DNA from: Parachlamydiales bacterium
GTDB lineage: Bacteria; Chlamydiota; Chlamydiia; Chlamydiales; Rhabdochlamydiaceae
Assembly (NCBI GenBank): GCA_020050965.1
Contig: JAGVJV010000138.1
Span: forward strand, 1-5,239
Reading direction: 5' to 3'
DNA length: 5,239 bases
A program made the translations under genes and the position numbers. The stretch's first letter is position 1, and each line of letters begins with the position of its first letter. This document shows, one piece after another, positions 1 to 5,239 of the stretch. The notes below the pieces were generated by a model, which did not search any database, was not told where the DNA came from, and saw only the letters and a program-made list of their open reading frames with translations.

Positions 1-48
1 AACGCTTATATTAAACCCATTGAATAAATTTCAGACTGTAAACCCAGA
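1..48. other. Non-coding left edge, downstream of the HTH gene
   Basis: This short AT-rich stretch follows the stop codon of the leftward gene. I see no convincing hairpin with a T-run on the - strand, so no terminator can be called. It carries the octamer TAAACCCA twice in direct orientation (12-19 and 39-46, 27 bp apart). Whether this belongs to a gene left of the window cannot be judged. Confidence 0.4.
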
Positions 49-828
49 TCACGAATAATAATAGTCTATTTCTTCATTCTTCTTAGGACCAATTACCCGC
101 CAGTTTAGTCGAAGGCTGTACCGGTCAAAATGGATCTGCCCAAAATAGGTGTCCCCATCACATAGATGTGAATCGACCGAGGTGAGGCTATTTTTCCCCG
201 AAGGTGCCAGGTGAAAGAGGAAAACCGGATGGTCGGGACCGCGCCGCAAGTGCTCAAGCGAAATCACTCCCGCTCTTCTATCTAGAGTCCAGCGAAAAAC
301 ATTGCTAAAAGAAAGTTCATTACCCTTCTTACTCTGCCAGGTCCCCTTTTCGTTGAAAAGCAGCACATGGATCCCCTCTTTGCTCTTGCTCACCTCTCCC
401 AAGCCTTTGCCATTCCACCCATTCTCCTCCCCCGATTTGCTGCGTGCATGAAAAGTCAGCTCTTTTACTGTCTGCAGCCTATCCCAAAATTCGAGCAGCA
501 CTTGAAGCTTGTTCTCGCAGTGGATCTCTTCTTTCAGCACATAGTAGTCTTTCTTCTCATGACCAGGGAGCAGTGTATAGCTCTTTTTCAGCAGCTGCTC
601 CAATTCAGCCAAAAGCGGATAGGCAGGATTGAACTGATAGAGGCGGGTTTTCCCCTCGTAATAACTAGTGATTAGCCCACCCTTCTCTAAGCGATTGAGA
701 GCTTTCTGGAGGGGCGTGAGCGGGGTTTTAAGCGCCCGATGGAGCTGCGTTCCATAACATTTTCCGTTCACCAACAAAAAAGTGAGGATTTTTTGTATAT
801 TTTTACTACTACACAGCGCTTCAAGCAT
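49..828 (-). CDS. Winged helix-turn-helix protein with C-terminal DUF6314-like domain; candidate biotin-operon regulator
   Basis: A 259-residue soluble protein with no signal peptide or membrane segment. Residues 1-70 look like a winged helix-turn-helix of the ArsR/MarR type: helices at about 8-20 and 24-34, a probable recognition helix around 37-50 (LTPLQKALNRLEKGGL), then a wing (ITSYYEGKTRLYQFNP). Residues 71-112 are a helical linker. The rest resembles DUF6314, a beta-rich domain of unknown function, recognisable from GTW (162-164), FRWTLD (178-183), LEHLRRG (191-197), HLCDGDTYFG (221-230) and WRVIGPKK (243-250). The family match is from memory. The ATG at 828 is preceded by GAAGG with a 12-base spacing, long but usable. 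The gene is divergent from bioB across a 170-bp region full of repeated TAAACT hexamers, two of which overlap its own candidate promoter. A role as an autoregulating biotin-operon regulator, with the C-terminal domain as ligand sensor, is inference; the DNA-binding fold is fairly secure. Confidence 0.85.
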   Translation of the reverse strand: MLEALCSSKNIQKILTFLLVNGKCYGTQLHRALKTPLTPLQKALNRLEKGGLITSYYEGKTRLYQFNPAYPLLAELEQLLKKSYTLLPGHEKKDYYVLKEEIHCENKLQVLLEFWDRLQTVKELTFHARSKSGEENGWNGKGLGEVSKSKEGIHVLLFNEKGTWQSKKGNELSFSNVFRWTLDRRAGVISLEHLRRGPDHPVFLFHLAPSGKNSLTSVDSHLCDGDTYFGQIHFDRYSLRLNWRVIGPKKNEEIDYYYS

Positions 829-857
829 AAAAAAATCAAACCTTCATTTATGTCGTC

Positions 858-929
858 TAAACTCCATTCTAGTTTATGAACCTGGAGCAAAACGCCCAAT
901 TTTAAACTTACTTATGTTTTTCGTAAACT
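858..929. repeat. Cluster of four TAAACT hexamers (putative operator)
   Basis: TAAACT occurs at 858-863, inverted (AGTTTA) at 871-876, and again at 903-908 and 924-929. The first two form a perfect 6-7-6 inverted repeat. The last two are direct repeats 21 bp apart, about two helical turns, and so on one face of the DNA. The hexamer turned up at only three scattered places in the rest of the window (102-107, 2840-2845, 3381-3386), so four copies in 72 bp is a clear local enrichment, partly favoured by AT-richness. Function as a binding site for the adjacent HTH protein is inferred. Confidence 0.5.
899..927 (-). promoter_or_regulatory. Candidate sigma70-type promoter for the HTH gene
   Basis: Read on the - strand, TTTACG (927-922) is followed after 17 bases by TAAAAT (904-899), a reasonable -35/-10 pair with ideal spacing. 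Transcription would begin near 892 and leave a leader of about 65 bases before the start at 828. TAAACT copies at 903-908 and 924-929 lie over the -10 and -35 elements, as expected for autoregulation. This is prediction from consensus only. Confidence 0.45.
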
Positions 930-934
930 CTTTT

Positions 935-939
935 GGAGG
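935..939 (+). promoter_or_regulatory. Orphan Shine-Dalgarno-like GGAGG
   Basis: A strong GGAGG lies 59 bases before the bioB ATG, much too far to serve it. The only start codon at a suitable distance is TTG at 948, eight bases downstream, which opens a frame of six codons (MQFTLK) ending in TGA at 966-968. It may be a leader peptide site or chance. It would be transcribed only from a promoter upstream of 935. Confidence 0.2.
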
Positions 940-959
940 TTGATCCTTTGCAATTCACG

Positions 960-989
960 TTGAAATGAGAAAAATCTCCGGTCTACAAT
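960..989 (+). promoter_or_regulatory. Candidate sigma70-type promoter for the bio operon
   Basis: TTGAAA (960-965) and TACAAT (984-989) are separated by 18 bases and match the -35 and -10 consensus well. Transcription would start around 995-998, immediately before the bioB ATG at 999, so the mRNA would be leaderless or nearly so. The spacer carries the dyad GAGA-AAAA-TCTC (967-978), where a bound repressor would block polymerase. Confidence 0.5.
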
Positions 990-998
990 TTTTTGCAT

Positions 999-1931
999 AT
1001 GAAGTACGATTGGACAATTGATGAATTAAATGCGCTCTATGAACTTCCCCTCATGGAGCTGATCTCTAAAGCCCACCTCATCCATGGACAGCACCATCGG
1101 ATTGGCGAGGTACAAAAATGCAACTGCATTTCTATTAAGACCGGCGGGTGCCCCGAAAATTGCAAATACTGTGCACAATCCTCCCGCTACAAAACGGCCG
1201 TCTCTGCGCAGCCTATGATGCGCATCGATGAAGTCATCGCGGATGCAAAGAAAGCCATTGCGCGCGGTGCAACCAGGATTTGCCTGGTCGCAGCCTGGAG
1301 AGAGGTGCGCAATAGTAAGCAATTCGAAGAGGTGCTCGAAATGACCCGTCAAGTCACTGCGCTTGGCGTCGAAGTGTGCTGCTGCTTAGGGATGCTCGAT
1401 GAGGCACAGGCGCACCGTCTCAAAGACGCGGGGGCCTATGCCTACAGCCACAATCTCGACACTTCTGAGCGGTTCTACCCAAGCATTACCACCACCAGGA
1501 CCTATCAGGACAGATTGAACACCCTTGCCAATATCCGCAAAGCAAAGATCACAGTCTGTTGCGGGGGCATTTTAGGGATGGGTGAAGAGGTGGTTGATCG
1601 ATTGGAACTGCTCAAAACTTTGTCTTCACAACGCCCTCATCCCGAATCGGTGCCGATCAATCGGTTATACGCCATCCCTGGAACGCCGCTAGAAAACCAA
1701 CCTCCGGTCTCGATCTGGGAGCTGCTGCGGATTGTCGCCATCGCCCGGATTGTGATGCCCAAAACGATGGTTCGCCTATCTGCAGGTCGAAAAGAGATGA
1801 GCTTCCAAGAACAGGCCCTCTGTTTTTTCGCAGGAGCCAATTCGATCCATATGGGTGAAAAGCTGCTCACCGTCGGCAACACCTCTGCAGATGTGGATCA
1901 GGAGATGTTTCAAACTTTGGGGCTAAGATGA
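999..1931 (+). CDS. bioB: Biotin synthase BioB
   Basis: This radical-SAM enzyme inserts sulfur into dethiobiotin, the last step of biotin synthesis, in the cytoplasm. The 310-residue product has the radical-SAM cluster motif CPENCKYC (Cys51, Cys55, Cys58). Cys95 (ATRICLVAAW), Cys127 (EVCCCLG), Cys187 (VCCGG) and Arg259 (VRLSAGR) match the ligands of the [2Fe-2S] sulfur-donor cluster known from E. coli BioB. HNLDTS (151-156) and VPINRLYAIPGTPL (218-231) are further family signatures. It is shorter than E. coli BioB (346), mainly at the C-terminus. Extra cysteines flank the cluster ligands (CCC at 127-129, CC at 187-188). The frame is closed by TGA at 966-968, so the start must be TTG 993 or ATG 999. 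I prefer ATG 999: it is the standard codon, and the candidate promoter would start the message right beside it. No Shine-Dalgarno sequence precedes either. First gene of the operon; its stop overlaps the bioF start in ATGA. Confidence 0.97.
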   Translation: MKYDWTIDELNALYELPLMELISKAHLIHGQHHRIGEVQKCNCISIKTGGCPENCKYCAQSSRYKTAVSAQPMMRIDEVIADAKKAIARGATRICLVAAWREVRNSKQFEEVLEMTRQVTALGVEVCCCLGMLDEAQAHRLKDAGAYAYSHNLDTSERFYPSITTTRTYQDRLNTLANIRKAKITVCCGGILGMGEEVVDRLELLKTLSSQRPHPESVPINRLYAIPGTPLENQPPVSIWELLRIVAIARIVMPKTMVRLSAGRKEMSFQEQALCFFAGANSIHMGEKLLTVGNTSADVDQEMFQTLGLR

Positions 1932-2899
1932 TGAATAGATTACAGCAAAGGGGGCGCTTGGGAAATCTACGTAGCTTGAAGATATTGCCCAAGGGACTCA
2001 TCGATTTTTCCTCCAACGATTACTTAGGATTAGGATCTACTGGTTCCCGTCTACTCACGGGGAATTCTGTGGTTGCAGAGGAATTAGAAAGCCATATTGC
2101 AGCCTTCCATGGATTTGAATCAGGACTGCTCTTTAACTGCGGATACATGGCGAATTTAGGCCTTATTTCGATCTTGGAAGGGACGATTCTCTTCGATGCC
2201 GCTGTGCATGCCTCAACACGCGATGGAATCCGTTTAAGCAGTTCACGAGCGTTTGCCTTTAGACACAATGATCTGGAGCATTTGGAGAGTCGTCTTCGAA
2301 AAAGTCAGCAGGAGACCTTCATCTGCATTGAATCAATCTACTCTACCGATGGATCTGTAGCTCCCCTGCAAGAAATTAAAGAACTCGCAGACCGCTACGG
2401 CGCACATCTGATCGTCGATGAGGCCCATGCCGTCGGAGTTTGGGGTCCCCAGGGGCGAGGACTGGTAGACGTCGCTTTTGCTAAGGTGGTCACTTTCGGC
2501 AAAGCGCTGGGGGCTCATGGAGCGATTGTTCTCGGAAGCAAGCAATTGCGCGAATTATTGATCAATTTTGCCACCCCCTTTATTTACACCACCGCACTCC
2601 CCTTCTATTCATTGGCAGCGATTAAAAGCAGTTATGATTTGTTTCCCCAATTCGAAAATGAGCGGGCCCATATCCAACAATTGATGCAAATCTTAAGGTC
2701 CTCGAGCCACATCCACGCAGTGAAAATACCAGGCAATGAACAGGCCAAACAAGCGGCAGGGCGCCTTGTCGATCGAGGATTTGATGTGCGGCCTTTGCTA
2801 AGCCCAACCGTGCAAAGGGGGCATGAGTTGCTCCGCATCAGTTTACATGCATTTAATACGCCAGAGCAAGTGAGGACATTATGCAAAGAATTATGGTAG
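1928..2899 (+). CDS. bioF: 8-amino-7-oxononanoate synthase BioF (compact form)
   Basis: A pyridoxal-phosphate enzyme of the alpha-oxoamine synthase family. It condenses a pimeloyl thioester with L-alanine to give 8-amino-7-oxononanoate (KAPA), the first committed ring-forming step. Visible motifs are FSSNDYLGL (27-35), His94 in AAVHAS (the ring-stacking histidine), DEAHAVGVWGPQGRG (164-178; Asp164 contacts the pyridine nitrogen, His167), and the PLP lysine Lys192 in TFGKALGAHGA. A C-terminal arginine and RISLHAF (303-309) complete the small domain. At 323 residues it is well below the usual 380-400. The N-terminal arm is short, and about 19 residues normally lying between YLGL and the GSxGS loop are absent (YLGL joins GSTGS directly). 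The catalytic core is complete, so it is probably active. ATG 1928 overlaps the bioB stop by four bases with GGGG five bases upstream; ATG 1931 is a possible alternative start. Confidence 0.94.
   Translation: MMNRLQQRGRLGNLRSLKILPKGLIDFSSNDYLGLGSTGSRLLTGNSVVAEELESHIAAFHGFESGLLFNCGYMANLGLISILEGTILFDAAVHASTRDGIRLSSSRAFAFRHNDLEHLESRLRKSQQETFICIESIYSTDGSVAPLQEIKELADRYGAHLIVDEAHAVGVWGPQGRGLVDVAFAKVVTFGKALGAHGAIVLGSKQLRELLINFATPFIYTTALPFYSLAAIKSSYDLFPQFENERAHIQQLMQILRSSSHIHAVKIPGNEQAKQAAGRLVDRGFDVRPLLSPTVQRGHELLRISLHAFNTPEQVRTLCKELW
2872..2876 (+). promoter_or_regulatory. Ribosome binding site deciding the bioD start
   Basis: GAGGA lies inside the end of bioF, four bases before ATG 2881. The other in-frame ATG at 2893, closer to the P-loop, has no comparable site, so 2881 is preferred although the spacing is tight. 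Confidence 0.5.
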
Positions 2900-3477
2900 C
2901 AGGAATCAGCACCGATGTGGGCAAAACCCTCGTCAGCGGCATCCTTGCCCTACTTTTCCAAGCAGACTATTGGAAACCGATTCAATGTAGCGAAGAGGAT
3001 CTCGTTTTTATGGAACAATGGGCCCACAAGATCCATCCATCTGCCTATGCCCTCAAAGCTCCCCTCTCGCCCCACCATGCAGCCCGTTTGGAAAATCTCA
3101 CCATCGCTCCCCAAAAAATCACGATCCCAGCCACGGATAGAACGTTGATCATCGAAGGGGTAGGTGGAGTCTTAGTCCCCCTCACGACCAACATCACAAC
3201 CCTCGATCTCTTCCACACCTGGGATTGCCAGTGGGTCATTGTCTCAAAACACTACCTAGGCAGCATCAACCACACTCTGCTAACTGTTGAGGCGCTCAAG
3301 CAACGCAATGTGCCGATTTTGGGCCTCATTTTCAATGGAGAGCCAAATCTCGATTCCGAAGCGGCCATCTTAGAAACCACTAAACTCCCCTGCTTAGGAA
3401 GGCTCCTTCCCGAAGCCCACTTAAACAAAGAAACATTACAGAGGTATGCAAAGCAATGGCAACACAACTTTGGATAG
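2881..3477 (+). CDS. bioD: Dethiobiotin synthetase BioD
   Basis: This ATP-dependent enzyme closes the ureido ring, turning 7,8-diaminononanoate, CO2 and ATP into dethiobiotin. The 198-residue protein has the P-loop GISTDVGKT (8-16, with Lys15 and Thr16), the conserved lysine of WKPIQ (Lys32), SPHHAARLE (63-71), EGVGGVLVPLT (92-102, Glu92 as probable Mg ligand) and SKHYLGSINHTLLT (122-135). Asp40 in SEEDLVF probably takes the place of the Mg-binding Asp54 of E. coli BioD. The loop between KPIQ and this Asp is shortened, which largely explains the small size (E. coli has 225). YWKPIQ and YLGSINHT recall chlamydial BioD sequences, one reason for the taxonomic suggestion. The gene overlaps bioF by 19 bp and bioA by 22 bp, implying translational coupling. 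Confidence 0.95.
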   Translation: MQRIMVAGISTDVGKTLVSGILALLFQADYWKPIQCSEEDLVFMEQWAHKIHPSAYALKAPLSPHHAARLENLTIAPQKITIPATDRTLIIEGVGGVLVPLTTNITTLDLFHTWDCQWVIVSKHYLGSINHTLLTVEALKQRNVPILGLIFNGEPNLDSEAAILETTKLPCLGRLLPEAHLNKETLQRYAKQWQHNFG

Positions 3478-4664
3478 AAAAAGATAAAAGCTATATCTGG
3501 CACCCCTTTACTGATTACAACGTAGGCAGACTGCCGATACCGATTGTGCGAGCTAAAGGGGTCTACCTCTTTGCGGAAGATGGCAAAAGCTATATCGACG
3601 CGATTTCCTCTTGGTGGGTCAATCTGCACGGCCATTGCCACCCCTATATCGTCCAAAAGATCCAGGCCCAAGCAGAAGAACTCGAGCATGTGATTTTTGC
3701 CGATTTTACCCATGCGCCCGCCATCGAGCTTGCCTCCAGGCTTCTCTCGCTCCTCCCCGGATCGCTCTCGAAAATCTTTTATTCCGACAACGGATCGACC
3801 GCCGTCGAGACCGCTCTAAAAATCGTCTTTCAGTATTGGCATAACCGAGATATCCCTAAAACAAAGGTCGTCTGCCTCAAGCACAGCTACCATGGTGATA
3901 CTTTCGGCGCGATGTCCGCTGCGGGGAGAAATAAATATAACCGTCCTTTTTGGCACTACATGTTTAATGTAGAACAAATAGAACCTCACCAGCTAGATAT
4001 CTTCGACAAAGAAGATGTGGCCTGTTTTATCTTTGAGCCGCTCATTCAAGGCCCTGGAGGGATGGTCATCTACCCAGCTGAACAACTCGATGCTCTTCTC
4101 CGTTGCTGCAAAGAACATGGAGTATTAACAATTGCCGATGAAGTGATGACTGGATTTGGCCGCACGGGTCCCCTTTTCGCCTGCGAGCATCTCACACAGA
4201 CGCCTGATCTCATTTGCCTCTCCAAAGGGATCACAGGCGGATTTTTGCCCCTCGGAGCCACCGCCTGCAGCGATGAGATTTTTCACACCTTTAAAGAGCA
4301 TCCCTTTTTGCATGGCCACACCTACTATGCCAACCCGATCATCTGCCAAACCGCCCTAGCTAGCCTTGATCTGCTCCTCGAAAACAGCTGTTATCAGCAA
4401 AGGCAAATGATCGCTGCTCTTCATCGGGACTTCTGTCAAAAATGGGCTGGGCACCCCAAACTCAAACGGTGCGAATCTTTAGGAACAATACTGGTCCTGG
4501 AATACCACTCAGTCAATCGAGAACAGCTCTACGATTTTTTTCTTAATAAAGGGATCCTGCTACGACCTCTTGGCAATGTCCTCTATGTGATGCCACCCTA
4601 CTGCATTAAACCAGACGAACTCGGAGCGATCTATGAACAAATCATCTTCACCCTCGAACATTAA
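3456..4664 (+). CDS. bioA: Adenosylmethionine-8-amino-7-oxononanoate aminotransferase BioA
   Basis: A class III PLP aminotransferase that converts KAPA to 7,8-diaminononanoate, normally with S-adenosylmethionine as amino donor. The 402-residue protein has IWHPFT (14-19), SSWW (51-54), the phosphate-binding DNGSTAVETA (111-120), HSYHGDT (143-149), ADEVMTGFGRTG (227-238, Asp228 for the pyridine nitrogen), and the PLP lysine Lys257 in LSKGITGGFLPLG. HGHTYYANP (286-294) and RPLGNVLYVMPPY (370-382) complete the substrate pocket. Phe18 stands where E. coli BioA has Tyr17, a residue implicated in SAM binding; the lysine-using B. subtilis enzyme has Phe in the same motif (from memory). The SSWW motif is otherwise like SAM-users, so the donor cannot be settled here. 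ATG 3456 lies inside bioD, 11 bases after GAGG (3441-3444). Its end overlaps the next gene by 32 bp. Confidence 0.95.
   Translation: MATQLWIEKDKSYIWHPFTDYNVGRLPIPIVRAKGVYLFAEDGKSYIDAISSWWVNLHGHCHPYIVQKIQAQAEELEHVIFADFTHAPAIELASRLLSLLPGSLSKIFYSDNGSTAVETALKIVFQYWHNRDIPKTKVVCLKHSYHGDTFGAMSAAGRNKYNRPFWHYMFNVEQIEPHQLDIFDKEDVACFIFEPLIQGPGGMVIYPAEQLDALLRCCKEHGVLTIADEVMTGFGRTGPLFACEHLTQTPDLICLSKGITGGFLPLGATACSDEIFHTFKEHPFLHGHTYYANPIICQTALASLDLLLENSCYQQRQMIAALHRDFCQKWAGHPKLKRCESLGTILVLEYHSVNREQLYDFFLNKGILLRPLGNVLYVMPPYCIKPDELGAIYEQIIFTLEH
4623..4626 (+). promoter_or_regulatory. Ribosome binding site of the ferritin-like gene, inside bioA
   Basis: GGAG, six bases before ATG 4633, supports a start within the last codons of bioA and hence the 32-bp overlap. 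No later in-frame start before the conserved helices has a comparable site. Confidence 0.55.
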
Positions 4665-5239
4665 AGAGATTTTAACCGCCATTGTTGCATCTGACCAGCT
4701 GCATGCCAAATGGCTCAACACCCTCTCCTATCTCGAAAATTGCGGAGCCAGGAAAATCGCCGCCTGCGAACACCCCACCTTGGTGAAAGAAGAGATGCTC
4801 AAACATGCAGCGGAAGAGTTTCGGCATGCCCATTATTTGAAACGGCAAATCCAAAGGCTATCGTTTGGATTGGATAACTATCACGATATACTCGGTGGCT
4901 ATGCAACCCTGCACTATTTAAATCGATTAGATCTAGAAACCTGCCGCTATCTTAAAGAGCAAGAAGTTCCAAAAAGCGCAGCCTATTTGCTCGTCACCTA
5001 TGCTATCGAACTGCGCGCTGCCGAGCTCTATCCCCTATACCATGAGGTGCTCCGCAATGCATCCTCGCCCATTACCGTCAAATCGATCCTACTCGAAGAG
5101 GCCGAGCACCTGCATGAAATGGAAGAGGGGCTAAAAGCTCTCCCCAGGGGGTTTGAACATGCAAAACAGGTTTGTTCCATTGAGCAATCCCTATATGAGA
5201 ATTGGGTAACTTCATTGCTTTTTGTAATTTATACCCAAG
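4633..5239 (+). CDS. Ferritin-like di-iron protein, biotin-operon associated (3' end beyond window)
   Basis: An open frame of at least 202 codons with no stop before the window ends, so the C-terminus is missing. The product is almost entirely helical with no signal peptide or clear membrane segment. The pattern is that of a ferritin-like four-helix bundle with a di-iron site: Glu35 in a first helix (LNTLSYLEN), ExxH in the second (Glu62-F-R-His65 in AAEEFRHAHYL), Glu126 in the third (TYAIELRAAEL) and ExxH in the fourth (Glu158/His161 or Glu156/His159 in LEEAEHLHEME). The two Glu-to-ExxH distances, about 27 and 30-32 residues, suit the fold. I do not recognise a named family. Its start lies inside bioA, so it belongs to the biotin transcript. 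Possible roles, all inferred: an oxygen-dependent step supplying the pimeloyl chain, for which no gene is present here; iron storage or oxygen protection for the iron-sulfur enzyme BioB; or an unrelated oxidase. Confidence 0.85.
   Translation, partial: MNKSSSPSNIKEILTAIVASDQLHAKWLNTLSYLENCGARKIAACEHPTLVKEEMLKHAAEEFRHAHYLKRQIQRLSFGLDNYHDILGGYATLHYLNRLDLETCRYLKEQEVPKSAAYLLVTYAIELRAAELYPLYHEVLRNASSPITVKSILLEEAEHLHEMEEGLKALPRGFEHAKQVCSIEQSLYENWVTSLLFVIYTQ

Larger units (their letters stand above)
829..998. promoter_or_regulatory. Divergent control region between the HTH gene and bioB
   Basis: This 170-bp AT-rich region is the only substantial intergenic space in the window. It holds a candidate leftward promoter (899-927), a candidate rightward promoter (960-989), four TAAACT hexamers (858-929), an orphan GGAGG (935-939) and a small dyad GAGA-AAAA-TCTC (967-978) in the spacer of the rightward promoter. 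No large RNA fold or riboswitch is evident. Confidence 0.7.

Noticed and set aside
1..48. Terminator for the leftward HTH gene
   Set aside because: I could not find a stable GC-rich hairpin followed by a T-run on the - strand within these bases; the terminator, if any, lies outside the window.
367..675. 102-residue open frame on + strand within the HTH gene
   Set aside because: It is antisense to a gene with clear domain signatures, has no ribosome site or recognisable motif, and is explained by the codon pattern of the opposite strand.
858..876. Possible BirA operator (TTGTAAACC-type half-sites)
   Set aside because: The half-sites share TAAAC with the known BirA motif, but the inverted pair here is separated by 7 bases rather than the usual 14-15, and the outer bases do not match. 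A different binding protein is more likely.
993..998. TTG 993 as the bioB start
   Set aside because: It is in frame, but ATG 999 is two codons later, is the standard codon and fits the predicted transcript start better. TTG would add only Met-His.
965..1021. 18-codon frame starting ATG 965 in front of bioB
   Set aside because: It has no ribosome site, lies across the candidate promoter and overlaps the bioB start out of frame. The product (MRKISGLQFF...) resembles nothing I know.
3252..3713. 153-residue open frame on the - strand across bioD and bioA
   Set aside because: It lies opposite two well-supported enzymes and its translation shows no family features.
4633..5239. Assignment as the chlamydial CADD/PqqC-like protein involved in para-aminobenzoate synthesis
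   Set aside because: The Glu/ExxH spacing is that of a ferritin-like bundle, and I do not see the heme-oxygenase-like motif pattern of CADD. The context is biotin rather than folate.

Overview
The window holds a compact biotin-synthesis operon, bioB-bioF-bioD-bioA, on the + strand. It continues without a gap into a fifth gene for a ferritin-like (di-iron motif) protein that runs off the right edge. A divergently transcribed gene on the - strand encodes an unusual regulator-like protein: an N-terminal winged helix-turn-helix joined to a C-terminal domain resembling DUF6314. The base composition (high-40s % GC in the genes by eye, AT-rich between them), the gene order and the character of the proteins suggest a member of the Chlamydiae outside the classical pathogens. 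The short BioD with its YWKPIQ and YLGSINHT segments recalls chlamydial BioD. This assignment is from memory, without a database search, and is only moderately secure.

Layout: 1-48 is a short non-coding edge. 49-828 (-) is the HTH/DUF6314-like gene. 829-998 is the divergent control region, with candidate promoters for both directions and four copies of the hexamer TAAACT within 72 bp. 999-1931 is bioB, 1928-2899 bioF, 2881-3477 bioD, 3456-4664 bioA, and 4633 to the end the ferritin-like gene. Each consecutive + strand pair overlaps (by 4, 19, 22 and 32 bp), so the five genes are almost certainly one transcript with coupled translation.

Together BioF, BioA, BioD and BioB convert a pimeloyl thioester to biotin. 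None of the familiar pimelate-supply genes (bioC/bioH or its substitutes, bioI, bioW, bioZ) is in the window. The fifth, translationally coupled gene is therefore the most interesting one. It could be an uncharacterised oxygen-dependent precursor-supply enzyme, or an accessory protein that protects or feeds the iron-sulfur enzyme BioB. The divergent gene is a natural candidate for the operon's regulator. Both ideas are inferences from context.
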